This document shows positions 45,366-54,110 of a DNA stretch of 64,000 bases, piece by piece. Under the pieces are notes generated by a model, which was not told the origin of the DNA, ran no database searches, and saw only the letters and a program-made list of their open reading frames with translations. The position numbers and the translations under genes are program-made. This DNA is from Arcicella rigui (GTDB lineage: Bacteria; Bacteroidota; Bacteroidia; Cytophagales; Spirosomataceae): positions 381,272-445,271 of the forward strand of contig NZ_JAYFUM010000001.1 of the NCBI RefSeq assembly GCF_034929435.1, in the 5' to 3' direction. Every line of letters begins with the position of its first letter. The stretch's first letter is position 1.

Positions 45366-46481
45366 TCAGTTTGGTTGCTTAAAAGTTAGGTCATTTATGG
45401 TTATTTTGTTTAATAAGCAATCTCTTACAAATTCTATTCTACCAAATAATTTATTTTTATTATTAGCAGCATCAGAAGTAGTATGTTTTTTGAATTGGTC
45501 TGAATCAATCCATTCGATGTAATGAGGCGATAAATCAGGGTTTTCTCTAAGAGCTAAATTAGTACCAACCGTTAAAGCTTCAAATCTAACTCTTGGTATT
45601 GATTTGGAGTTGATTGATTTTTTAATGCCACTTGGAAAATATTTTTTTATGAAATTCAGCGTTTCTTTAAGCTCTTTAGTTTTCACATCTTTATCAAAGC
45701 CTTTTTTACCTTTCTCAGAGATGTAAGTATTGATAAAATGTTTTACTGAATGTTCAAAGTTTTGATAATTATCAGAATATGCAAAGAATCTTGAAATCAG
45801 TTCTTCCTTTTCTCCCCTTTGCTTATCGTCCTCTTTAGTGGAACCGAATAATACTTTAAATTCGTTTAGTGTTGTACATTCTAAGATAAATTGATAAAAA
45901 TCATTTTTGGCAAATGCTCCTTTTCTTATCTCAGAATCCTTTAACGGTAAACTGCCTGTGTTAATTCTCTTAAATATTTCAGCAAAAACGCCTTCATCTG
46001 CACCTTCATTGATTACATAATACCTTATTCCTAAAGCATTAAATTTTCGTTGCCTATGAGGGTGTAATTCTTTAAATGAATATCCATTAAGAGTATCTAA
46101 AAGTTCTAACTTTTCTAATACCAAACCTTTATTTACAAATTCATCAATAGTTGATAATCTTTGCACACCATCTATCAATTCCATATTGGCAAACTCATCT
46201 TTTAAGACTACAAATAATGGAGGGGTTGGAACACCCAAAAATAATGATTCGATATAATCACACTTCCTTTTATTATCCCATACGTGCTTACGTTGAAATT
46301 CAGGGATATAGATAGAAGCGGTACTTTGCTCTGCATCAATATACTGGCTATCTTTTACAAATTTTTTTAACAAATCCGAGATTTCGAGCTCTCTCAGATT
46401 ATAATCATACTCTTTTTCTAGCTCTCTAATTTGTTTTTCAACTTGTTCAAGTGAAACTAATTCTTCTTTTTTTTCTTTCAT
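45366..46481 (-). CDS. DUF262 (ParB/Srx-like, GmrS-type) protein without HNH domain
   Basis: 371 residues. The DUF262 motifs are IPEFQRKHVW at 59-68 and IDGVQRLSTI at 103-112, then FKRINTGSLPLKDSEIRKGAF. In GmrSD-type enzymes this domain binds NTP and controls a DUF1524 HNH domain; no HNH or DUF1524 is present here. The C-terminal 150 residues are helical and not assigned. The stop-start junctions with the neighbours (4-bp overlap upstream, 3-bp gap downstream) show tight coupling. Confidence 0.85.
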   Translation of the reverse strand: MKEKKEELVSLEQVEKQIRELEKEYDYNLRELEISDLLKKFVKDSQYIDAEQSTASIYIPEFQRKHVWDNKRKCDYIESLFLGVPTPPLFVVLKDEFANMELIDGVQRLSTIDEFVNKGLVLEKLELLDTLNGYSFKELHPHRQRKFNALGIRYYVINEGADEGVFAEIFKRINTGSLPLKDSEIRKGAFAKNDFYQFILECTTLNEFKVLFGSTKEDDKQRGEKEELISRFFAYSDNYQNFEHSVKHFINTYISEKGKKGFDKDVKTKELKETLNFIKKYFPSGIKKSINSKSIPRVRFEALTVGTNLALRENPDLSPHYIEWIDSDQFKKHTTSDAANNKNKLFGRIEFVRDCLLNKITINDLTFKQPN

Positions 46482-47554
46482 TGCTCAGTTCCTTTCAAAT
46501 GAAATTTTATACTTTTAGCAATAACTCTTCCTAAATCCACTGGCACGGCATTCCCTATAAAAGTTGATAGTTTTGTCATAGAAATATTTTTTTCATTAGG
46601 TGCAAACTTATAGGTTTCTGGAAAAGTTTGAAACAATGCTGCTTCTCTTAGACTTATTGCTCTATCTTGTTCTGGATGCCCAAAGCGTCCATTGCCGATA
46701 CCTGTACAAAAAGTAGTCATTGTTGGGGCAGGTTCGTTCCACTTCATACGTCCATAGACACTTCCATAACTTTTGCCAGTTTTTTTCTTGTGGCAATCTA
46801 AAATAAGATTTTCATCCCAATCACGCCAAGTACCTCCTTGTTTAGATTGCTTGATTCTTAATAAATTCGTTTCTGAAAGTTTAGCTGCACGATGAATAGG
46901 GTCTTTTGTAGAGATTTCACCACTTTGTAGAGGTTCTAAATGTCCTATTACATCCTGTACTTTTACATATTTTTCAGGAGAAGTATGTGTTTCTGGGATA
47001 ATATTAATCTGTCCTAACCGAGAGGCTAAAAGCACTAATCGCTTACGTTTTTGAGGAATACCATACTGAGGACAATCAATAATTTTATAATCAACAAAAT
47101 AACCATTGTCGCTAAGTATTTTTATAAAACCCGAAAACACATCAGCTTTATCGAATTTCACTAAGCCCGGAACATTTTCCATTGAAATAATTTCAGGTTT
47201 TGTTTCTTCAATAAGCCGAGCAAATTCATAAAGTAATCCCCATTTACTTTTTTTTGAGTCTTCTTCGAAATGGTCTGGGGACTTGAAGGCATAGCTTGAG
47301 AACGGCTGGCACGGGGCACAACCCACTAAAATACGAATGTCGGTATCTCCAAAAAGTTGATTAATTTCTTCACTTGTTACATCTCTAATATCTTTAGGGA
47401 TAAATCTTGCATTGTTATTTTCTTCGTAAGGATATTGGCACGAAGGTTCAAAATCAATTCCTGCAATCACATCAAATCCTTCTTTCACAAAACCATGTGA
47501 AAGTCCTCCTATACCACAAAATAGGTCAATGACTTTGATGTTAGATTTTTTCAT
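46478..47554 (-). CDS. DNA cytosine-5 methyltransferase (Dcm type)
   Basis: 358 residues from the ATG at 47554; a TTG four codons upstream is less likely. Motif I is DLFCGIGG (10-17), motif IV has the catalytic Cys82 in PCQPF, motif VI ENV (126-128), motif VIII QKRKR (168-172) and motif X FIGNAVP near 340. A short variable region (about 180-290) holds the target-recognition part. It methylates cytosine at C5 and would mark host DNA. Its stop overlaps the DUF262 start (ATGA). The first gene of the operon lies after the fusA terminator. Confidence 0.93.
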   Translation of the reverse strand: MKKSNIKVIDLFCGIGGLSHGFVKEGFDVIAGIDFEPSCQYPYEENNNARFIPKDIRDVTSEEINQLFGDTDIRILVGCAPCQPFSSYAFKSPDHFEEDSKKSKWGLLYEFARLIEETKPEIISMENVPGLVKFDKADVFSGFIKILSDNGYFVDYKIIDCPQYGIPQKRKRLVLLASRLGQINIIPETHTSPEKYVKVQDVIGHLEPLQSGEISTKDPIHRAAKLSETNLLRIKQSKQGGTWRDWDENLILDCHKKKTGKSYGSVYGRMKWNEPAPTMTTFCTGIGNGRFGHPEQDRAISLREAALFQTFPETYKFAPNEKNISMTKLSTFIGNAVPVDLGRVIAKSIKFHLKGTEQ

Positions 47555-47670
47555 ATAACTAATCAATTTATGTAAAGTAAATGTTTTATCCTATTATTTA
47601 CAATAGCGATTCAATAAAATTATTGAGTCCCCAGAACAATATATTTACCTTCATTTTTAATTTATATCTT

Positions 47671-47709
47671 ATAAAAAAAACTCCCTTAGAAGTGACTTCT
47701 GAGGGAGTT
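47671..47709 (-). terminator. Terminator of fusA
   Basis: AACTCCCTTAGAAGT (47679-47693) pairs with ACTTCTGAGGGAGTT (47695-47709), one G-T wobble. On the minus strand eight T follow. It separates fusA from the methyltransferase operon. Confidence 0.9.
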
Positions 47710-47736
47710 CTTATAAAAACTATTGATACTACGTTC

Positions 47737-49830
47737 TTACAAACCTTTAGCTTTTTTCACGATTTCATCAGCCATGTTTTGTGGCACGAATTCATAGTGA
47801 GAGAAAGTTAAGTTTGCAGTAGCACGTCCAGAAGACATAGTACGTAAGTCAGTTACATAACCGAACAATTCAGACAATGGAATATCCGCTTTCAATACAA
47901 CTGCACCTTGTTTAGAATCCATACCTTTCATCATACCACGACGACGGTTCATGTCACCAGTGATAGGTCCAGTGTATTCCTCAGGAGTAACTACTTCTAC
48001 TGCCATGATTGGTTCCATCAATTTAGCACCTGCTTGTTTTGCAGCTTCTTTATAACCTAAACGAGCAGCCATTTCAAATGATAAAGCATCTGAATCGACA
48101 TCGTGGAAAGAACCGTGGAATAAACGAACTTTCATTGAATCCATTGGGTATCCAGCTAATGCACCGTTTTTCATTGCAGAATCAAAACCTTTTTGGATTG
48201 AAGGGATAAATTCTTTGGGAATCACACCACCAACGATAGCGTTGATAAATTCCAAACCTTCTTTACCATCTTCTCTTGGTCCGATTTCAAATACGATATC
48301 GGCAAATTTACCTTTACCACCTGATTGTTTTTTATAAACTTCACGGTGTTCGCAAGATTTCGTTAAAGCTTCTTTATATGCTACTTGTGGAGCACCTTGG
48401 TTTACTTCAACTTTGAATTCACGACGCATACGGTCGATGATGATTTCAAGGTGAAGCTCACCCATACCTTTGATAATCGTTTGTCCAGTTTCTTCGTTAG
48501 ACTCTACTTGTAAAGTTGGGTCTTCTTCGATTAACTTACCGATAGCTTTAGAGAAGTTATCTTGGTCAGCAGATTTCTTAGGCTCAATAGCATAACCGAT
48601 AACTGGGTCAGGGAATACCATTGATTCAAGGATGATTGGGTTTTTCTCGTCAGATAAAGTATCACCAGTTTTGATGTCTTTAAATCCTACAACCGCAGCA
48701 ATATCACCAGCTTCTAATCTTTCGATAGAGTTTTGCTTGTTAGCGTGCATTTGGAAAATACGAGAGATACGCTCTTTGTTTCCAGAACGGTTGTTCAAGA
48801 TATAAGAACCAGCCTCTAATACACCTGAATAAGCACGAACAAAACACAAACGACCTACGTAAGGGTCAGTTGCAATTTTAAATGCTAAAGCAGCGAATGG
48901 CTCTTGAGTCGAAGGTTTACGAATCACCTCAGCATCTGTACGTGGGTCAGTACCAACGATATTGTCTTTATCCAAAGGAGAAGGTAATAATGCCATCACA
49001 TAGTCAAGCATTGTTTGAACACCTTTGTTTTTGAATGAAGAACCACAAAGCATTGGAACGATTTTCATCGCAATTGTAGCTGCACGAAGAGCCGCTAAAA
49101 TTTCATCTTCAGTAATTGATTCAGGATCTTCAAAGTATTTTTCCATTAAAGACTCATCAAATTCAGCTACTGCTTCTAATAATTTCTCACGGTATTCAGT
49201 AGCTTCGTCAATCATATCTTCAGGAATAGGTACAACTTCAAAAGTCATTCCTTTATCATGCTCATTCCATTTGATACCACGGAAGTTTACTAAGTCAACT
49301 ACACCTTCAAATTTATCTTCAGCACCAATAGGTAATTGTAAAGGCACTGCATAAGAACCTAACATTTCTTTTACCTGACGGCAAACGTTCAAGAAGTCAG
49401 CACCCGAACGGTCCATTTTATTTACGAAACCTAAACGAGCTACGTTATAGTTGTTTGCTAAACGCCAGTTAGTTTCAGATTGAGGTTCAACACCATCAAC
49501 GGCACTAAATAAAAACACAAGACCATCTAATACACGTAAAGAACGGTTTACCTCAACGGTAAAGTCCACGTGACCAGGAGTATCGATAATGTTAATGTGG
49601 TAATTTTGTTCTCTGTATTTCCAGTTTACGGTTGTTGCAGCTGAAGTAATGGTAATACCTCTTTCTTGTTCCTGCTCCATCCAGTCCATTGTTGCCGCCC
49701 CATCATGTACTTCACCAATTTTGTGGCTTACACCAGCATAGTAAAGAATACGTTCAGTGGTTGTTGTTTTACCCGCATCAATGTGAGCAGCAATACCAAT
49801 GTTTCTTGTGTACTTTAAATCACGTGCCAT
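47737..49830 (-). CDS. fusA: Translation elongation factor G
   Basis: 697 residues, full length. GTP-binding motifs are AHIDAGKTTTTE (P-loop), DTPGHVDF and NKMDRSGADF. Domains II-V follow in order and the C-terminus is regular (NMADEIVKKAKGL). It catalyses translocation on the ribosome. It has the canonical EF-G1 sequence, but there is no rpsL, rpsG or tuf beside it, so it stands apart from a str operon. A good promoter lies 119 bp upstream and a strong terminator follows it. Confidence 0.97.
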   Translation of the reverse strand: MARDLKYTRNIGIAAHIDAGKTTTTERILYYAGVSHKIGEVHDGAATMDWMEQEQERGITITSAATTVNWKYREQNYHINIIDTPGHVDFTVEVNRSLRVLDGLVFLFSAVDGVEPQSETNWRLANNYNVARLGFVNKMDRSGADFLNVCRQVKEMLGSYAVPLQLPIGAEDKFEGVVDLVNFRGIKWNEHDKGMTFEVVPIPEDMIDEATEYREKLLEAVAEFDESLMEKYFEDPESITEDEILAALRAATIAMKIVPMLCGSSFKNKGVQTMLDYVMALLPSPLDKDNIVGTDPRTDAEVIRKPSTQEPFAALAFKIATDPYVGRLCFVRAYSGVLEAGSYILNNRSGNKERISRIFQMHANKQNSIERLEAGDIAAVVGFKDIKTGDTLSDEKNPIILESMVFPDPVIGYAIEPKKSADQDNFSKAIGKLIEEDPTLQVESNEETGQTIIKGMGELHLEIIIDRMRREFKVEVNQGAPQVAYKEALTKSCEHREVYKKQSGGKGKFADIVFEIGPREDGKEGLEFINAIVGGVIPKEFIPSIQKGFDSAMKNGALAGYPMDSMKVRLFHGSFHDVDSDALSFEMAARLGYKEAAKQAGAKLMEPIMAVEVVTPEEYTGPITGDMNRRRGMMKGMDSKQGAVVLKADIPLSELFGYVTDLRTMSSGRATANLTFSHYEFVPQNMADEIVKKAKGL

Positions 49831-49948
49831 TGTTAATATGTTGATTATTTGTTTTTTATCGTTTTGCTTAGGTATTTTTGAAATACTAAAAAAGCTTTTT
49901 AATTTGCTTTTTGAATAATATATACACCTTGCCTAATAAATTAGGGTG

Positions 49949-49977
49949 CAAAATTACGTAATCTTAGTTAAATACAA
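49949..49977 (-). promoter_or_regulatory. fusA promoter, TTG-N18-TAnnTTTG
   Basis: On the minus strand TTG (49977-49975), an 18-bp spacer and TAATTTTG (49956-49949) match the Bacteroidota consensus. The mRNA leader would be about 110 nt. Confidence 0.6.
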
Positions 49978-50030
49978 AAACTTTGTCGGTTTTGTTTTGG
50001 TTAATACTTCTGTTTCAGGGCTTAATAAAG

Positions 50031-50067
50031 CAAAAAAACGCCCGATGCAGTTGCCACGGACGTTTTT
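50031..50067 (-). terminator. Terminator of the 50124-50669 gene
   Basis: AAAAACGCCCG (50034-50044) pairs with CGGACGTTTTT (50057-50067) with one mismatch; T residues continue on the minus strand. Confidence 0.65.
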
Positions 50068-50123
50068 GTATCACCTAACCACTAAATATAATCTTTAAGA
50101 ATGTTCTTTTACGATACACTCTA

Positions 50124-50669
50124 TTAGAGATTTGCTCTAAATCTGGCTGATTCCAACTGAGCTTGCTTACCTGCCGAGTTATTCCCGATGATAATTAGCT
50201 CTCCCTCAATCTCTGTATCAGTCAATTTTGTAATATTTACTCTACCAACTCCATTCTTTAAACCTTCTATATTGGTTAATGTAGTTTGGTAGAAATTAGT
50301 AAGCTCTGTGTATTGATTTACATCTTTAATCAAATTACCAATATTTTGTACTTTACCTTCACCCGGAATAAAAAATGTTCCTTTTTCTTCTACACCAAAA
50401 AGCTTGATAAAAACCGATTCCGAACTTCGTTCATCAATCACTGCGATTGATAAAGTTTTCAATCCTCTTTCAAAGCCTCGCTTTATTTCTATTTTGTCTG
50501 CATAAATATTGTGCATTAGACTATCTTCAAATTTTATTTTTCCTGAGAAAAAGCCTTTGCCTGATTTTTCTAAAGCACTTATGTTGTTGCTATACGTAAT
50601 TATAGTAGCAACCGACAGTAATATAATAGATAGGAGAACAATTGGATTTTTTTTGAAATTTTGTTTCAT
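50124..50669 (-). CDS. Hypothetical membrane-anchored protein
   Basis: 181 residues. One N-terminal hydrophobic segment (IVLLSIILLSVATIITY) anchors or exports it. The rest is beta-rich and charged, with no cysteine or motif I know. It is monocistronic with its own terminator, upstream of fusA. Confidence 0.65.
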   Translation of the reverse strand: MKQNFKKNPIVLLSIILLSVATIITYSNNISALEKSGKGFFSGKIKFEDSLMHNIYADKIEIKRGFERGLKTLSIAVIDERSSESVFIKLFGVEEKGTFFIPGEGKVQNIGNLIKDVNQYTELTNFYQTTLTNIEGLKNGVGRVNITKLTDTEIEGELIIIGNNSAGKQAQLESARFRANL

Positions 50670-50787
50670 GGCTAATTTTGGGAAAGTTCAATTAATTGAA
50701 ATTGATATTAGTTTTAGAGGTACTAAGTAAAATCAAAAAATTTGTACTTTTTTTATATTTGCTCCACAAAATTAATACATTATAGAG

Positions 50788-50795
50788 CAAAGATA
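50788..50795 (-). promoter_or_regulatory. Possible -7 element for the 50124-50669 gene
   Basis: The minus strand reads TATCTTTG, matching TAnnTTTG, about 120 bp upstream of the ATG; a second candidate (TAATTTTG) is at 50767-50774. Neither has a clear -33. The rest of the gap to 50983 shows nothing else. Confidence 0.3.
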
Positions 50796-50983
50796 CAAGA
50801 GCAAACTTATTAACTTATAAAGAAATTTATTTTACGGTACATTATATGATTAATGCAGGAATAAATTGTTTATTGCTTATTTGTCATGCGTGATTTTAAG
50901 CAACATTTATGATGCCAACTATTACTAATGACGGAAAATGATAAGAAAAGGTTGTATTGCTCCATGTTTTTTTTTGAAAAATA

Positions 50984-51940
50984 CTATTTCATATAATAGT
51001 TCGACTCTATCACTTTCGTAACGCCATCAATTGTAACGGTATAATTAAAGCCAGATTGTATAGAATATGCCCCATACTCGCCTTTTTTATTCAGTGCAAG
51101 GTAGCCAATTTGAAATTCTTTATAATTGTATCTTTTTACGATTCGCATAATGGCTTCTTCGCAAGCTTGCTGTGGCGTTTTGCCGTTTCTCATTAGTTCT
51201 ACAATCAAAAACGAGCCAAGTGTTTTTAGGACAAATTCACCTAAGCCTGTTGCACAAGCTCCGCCTACTTCGTCGTCGCAGAATACTGCCGCACCAATTA
51301 CTGGCGAATCGCCAACTCTTCCGTGCATTTTAAAAGCTAATCCGCTGGTTGTGCAAGCTCCTGATATTTCCCCTTTTGTTCCCAAAGCCAAAAGTCCGAT
51401 AGTATCGTGGCGTTCGATATTAATTTTAGGTTCGTACTTAGAGGTCTTTTTCCATTCTTCCCAAGCTTTTCTGGCTGTTTCTGTCAAGAGATTTTCTTTT
51501 TTGAAGCCTTGTGAAAGGGCAAATTGCAATGCTCCTTCGCCCGATAACATTACGTGTGGTGTTTTTTCCATCACCGCTCTGGCAACAGAAATCGGGTGCA
51601 TAATGTGCTGTAAGAAAGTAACCGAACCCGCATTTCCTTTTTCGTCCATGATACAGGCATCTAAAGTTACGTTTCCGTCTCTATCTGGAAATCCACCATA
51701 ACCAACAGAAGTATCATTTGGGTCTGCTTCTGGCACTCTTGCTCCAGCTTCTACGGCATCCAAAGCTCTGCCTGTTTTTTGTAATGAATCCCAAGCAGCA
51801 TAGTTGGCTTTTTCATTTTTCCAAGTTGAAATTACAATTGGAAATTTGGCTACACGCTGAGTTTTTGCCTGAGTTTGTGTTCCTACGGCTGCTAATGCAG
51901 ACAACGCTGTTGTTTGCTGGATAAACTTTCTACGTTTCAT
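50984..51940 (-). CDS. Glycosylasparaginase-type Ntn hydrolase, Tat-exported
   Basis: 318 residues from the ATG at 51940; a TTG ten codons upstream is not used. The N-terminus MKRRKFIQQTTALSALAAVG is a twin-arginine signal peptide. The catalytic Thr is in the HDTIGLLALG motif (about T178); the precursor should self-cleave before it into alpha and beta chains. SGLAFKMHGRVGDSPVIGAA is the family's substrate-binding region. It hydrolyses the GlcNAc-Asn bond of glycoasparagine. The gap to the T9SS gene is about 410 bp. Confidence 0.9.
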   Translation of the reverse strand: MKRRKFIQQTTALSALAAVGTQTQAKTQRVAKFPIVISTWKNEKANYAAWDSLQKTGRALDAVEAGARVPEADPNDTSVGYGGFPDRDGNVTLDACIMDEKGNAGSVTFLQHIMHPISVARAVMEKTPHVMLSGEGALQFALSQGFKKENLLTETARKAWEEWKKTSKYEPKINIERHDTIGLLALGTKGEISGACTTSGLAFKMHGRVGDSPVIGAAVFCDDEVGGACATGLGEFVLKTLGSFLIVELMRNGKTPQQACEEAIMRIVKRYNYKEFQIGYLALNKKGEYGAYSIQSGFNYTVTIDGVTKVIESNYYMK

Positions 51941-52016
51941 GATGAAGTAAAAGGGGGGATTGAATGGCAAAATGCCGTGAAATTAAATTAGATTTTAGAT
52001 TTATTTTAGAAGAATA

Positions 52017-52060
52017 AGTACTGATGAGATGCTTCGTCGGGCTTCTCTGCATCAGTTTAT
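52017..52060. repeat. Imperfect palindromic extragenic element
   Basis: ACTGATGAGA (52020-52029) pairs with TCTCTGCATCAGT (52044-52056) around a GC-rich loop. No coding sequence is near. The remaining part of the 410-bp gap (51941-52354) is AT-rich, with one promoter-like box at 52227. Confidence 0.4.
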
Positions 52061-52226
52061 TCAAAAAAAACATAGCCAATTTATACAAAATATGCGTAAA
52101 ACAAGCTTTTTGATACTTCGCTTTTTTAGCCTTCACTTTTTGTGTCTCAAGGGCGATGCTTTTCAATTGTTCTTTTTAAAGGAAAGCTCTTTGAAATAGT
52201 ACTCTTTTCTTGGAAAGTGAATCTTT

Positions 52227-52234
52227 TATTTTTG
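52227..52234 (+). promoter_or_regulatory. Possible -7 element for the T9SS cargo gene
   Basis: TATTTTTG matches TAnnTTTG, about 120 bp before the ATG at 52355. TTG at 52210-52212 is 14 bp upstream, short of the usual spacing. Confidence 0.3.
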
Positions 52235-52354
52235 TTTGTATCTGCTTGTTAATTAAAGGTTTATCGTATATTTTTATATGAAAAATACGTATGAAATATA
52301 CTGTTTTTGTTAATTGTACTATGGATGAAATCTACTTATAAACCAATACGCCTT

Positions 52355-53611
52355 ATGAAAAAGTACCTACTTCCGCTCTTAATGTTCTTTTGCTCTTTGG
52401 CACTCAAAGCACAGACTATTTACTTCAATCAAAATTTTAATACCGCAACCAGTAGCTCGCAAGTACCTTTTGAGAACGCTACTGCTCCTAATATTGGACA
52501 ATTCAATGACATCACGAATGCACTCATTACCGCAACGGGTGAAAAATACCTGAAATTTATCGGTAATGGTTCTACTTGTCGGGCTGTGCGAAGTACTGAA
52601 TTTTCGCCCAAACCTACTACTTTGTATGTTCAGTTTTCGGTTCGGGCAAGTAGTATTGGAGCCAATAACAGTAATGCCTTTGAATTTTATTTTGGTGATG
52701 GCCCCAATTTTAATAATTCAACGGCTGTTCCAACTTCGCCCTCTTTGACTTTACGTTTTGGGGTAAGTTTACCAACAAATCTGGTGGTACAAGGTGGAAG
52801 TATTTCGGCAACGGCGTTTTCTACTGTTACGATTTTTATTAATAATGACGTTCGTTCGATGACTTACAATGATGGCACAAGAAGCGGAGATGTACCTGCT
52901 AAAAAGTATGATTTGTACTTGGGAAATAGTTTGGTGAAAAATGACGAAACCTTGAATAATACTACTGGTAACTTGACCAAATTTAAGTTTATGACCCGAG
53001 ATACTTTGGGTACGCCTACACTTGATTTGGATAATATTCTTATCAAAAATGATTTTGTTACCTTGCCCGTTGAACTTACTTATTTTAAGGCACAAATTTC
53101 AGAAAGCCAAAATGTTGCTTTGACTTGGGAGACAGCTTCTGAAATTAACAGCGATTATTTTTTAGTGGAGAAGAGTAGAGATGCCGTTCATTATCAAACA
53201 TTGACAAAAGTATCGGCAGCAGGTAAATCGTTTAGTAAAAAAACGTATCAAATAGTTGATGAAAATCCGTGGTTTGGAACTACTTACTATCGTTTGCAAC
53301 AAATTGATAAAGATGGAGAAGTACAGGTTTTTCGTCCACAGTCAATTGTAATAAGTGATGAAAAAATACCTTTTGGGGTTTTCCCAAATCCTGTATTTGG
53401 GAATGATTTTAATCTGAAAACTGAGAATGTTGATGAAGTAGAAGTAAAAATGTTGAGTTTAGAAGGAAAAGAAATTCCTATTAATAAGGTTAAACAGACA
53501 GAGACCGTTTTGAAAGTATTTTCTCCTGAGACTATCACGAGCGGCGTTTATTTTTTAGAAGTAAAAACACTCGGCAGTTTCAGGAAACATAAATTTTTGA
53601 TAATGAAATAA
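52355..53611 (+). CDS. Secreted protein with type IX secretion sorting domain
   Basis: 418 residues from the ATG at 52355, which begins the signal peptide (MKKYLLPLLMFFCSLALKAQ). Residues about 20-235 are a beta-rich domain of unknown function. A linker typical of T9SS cargo follows (LPVELTYFKA...NVALTWETASEINSDYF), then a C-terminal type A sorting domain of about 75 residues (FGVFPNPVFGNDFNL ... GVYFLEVKT). The protein is exported to the cell surface or medium by the gliding-linked type IX system. Its own activity is not visible. Confidence 0.88.
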   Translation: MKKYLLPLLMFFCSLALKAQTIYFNQNFNTATSSSQVPFENATAPNIGQFNDITNALITATGEKYLKFIGNGSTCRAVRSTEFSPKPTTLYVQFSVRASSIGANNSNAFEFYFGDGPNFNNSTAVPTSPSLTLRFGVSLPTNLVVQGGSISATAFSTVTIFINNDVRSMTYNDGTRSGDVPAKKYDLYLGNSLVKNDETLNNTTGNLTKFKFMTRDTLGTPTLDLDNILIKNDFVTLPVELTYFKAQISESQNVALTWETASEINSDYFLVEKSRDAVHYQTLTKVSAAGKSFSKKTYQIVDENPWFGTTYYRLQQIDKDGEVQVFRPQSIVISDEKIPFGVFPNPVFGNDFNLKTENVDEVEVKMLSLEGKEIPINKVKQTETVLKVFSPETITSGVYFLEVKTLGSFRKHKFLIMK

Positions 53612-53632
53612 TTATTTGTTGTGAAGTGTAAT

Positions 53633-53668
53633 GTCAAGGATTCAAATTAACAAATTTGAATCCTTGAC
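53633..53668. terminator. Bidirectional terminator-like hairpin
   Basis: GTCAAGGATTCAAATT (53633-53648) is the exact reverse complement of 53653-53668, a 16-bp stem with a 4-base loop between convergent genes. No strong U-tract. Confidence 0.7.
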
Positions 53669-53679
53669 TTATATCTTAA

Positions 53680-53928
53680 TTAAGCTTCTACACTGATAAG
53701 GTTGGCTTCCATCAGTTCAGATAATTGCTTGATTGTTTGAATTTTTTCAATTTCATTATCGGGCAAAACTATTCCATAAGTGTTTTCTAAATAGACTATC
53801 AACTCAAGGAACTCTAATGAGTTCATCCCTAAATCTGCATAAAAACGCTTTTGCGGAGCTATTAATCTTGGATTAATATAGAAATGCCTTGTCAAAAATT
53901 GAATCAGTTTACTATAATTGAATTTCAT
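53680..53928 (-). CDS. Acyl carrier protein-like
   Basis: 82 residues. The phosphopantetheine attachment site is DLGMNSLEF with Ser37. The charge and helix pattern fit ACP. It stands alone, without fatty-acid or polyketide genes beside it, and is unlike the acidic housekeeping AcpP, so it may carry a special acyl group for another system. The partner is unknown. Confidence 0.8.
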   Translation of the reverse strand: MKFNYSKLIQFLTRHFYINPRLIAPQKRFYADLGMNSLEFLELIVYLENTYGIVLPDNEIEKIQTIKQLSELMEANLISVEA

Positions 53929-54023
53929 GGACTTTGAGATTTAATGGAATAAATAAAGTAAAGACTAATATTGATAGAACGTTTAAAATCACTTTTATTG
54001 TAGTGTAATTACCCAAGTAATAA

Positions 54024-54079
54024 AATGAATGAGTGATTTTATGGTTATTTTTTGAAAATTAGTTAATCACTCATTCATT
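54024..54079 (-). terminator. Hairpin after the RND pump gene
   Basis: AATGAATGAGTGATT (54024-54038) is the exact reverse complement of 54065-54079, with a 26-base AT-rich loop. It lies about 30 bp after the RND stop and could end the efflux operon. It could also be an operator. Confidence 0.5.
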
Positions 54080-54110
54080 CTACGAATATTAAATTTTTAT
54101 GAATACTTGC

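Noticed and set aside
50754..50761. TATATTTG promoter-like box on the plus strand
   Set aside because: No plus-strand gene follows within 1.5 kb and no -33 box is present, so likely chance in AT-rich DNA.
51126..51701. Open frame of 191 codons on the plus strand
   Set aside because: It is antisense to the glycosylasparaginase gene, with low-complexity Ser/Pro-rich translation.
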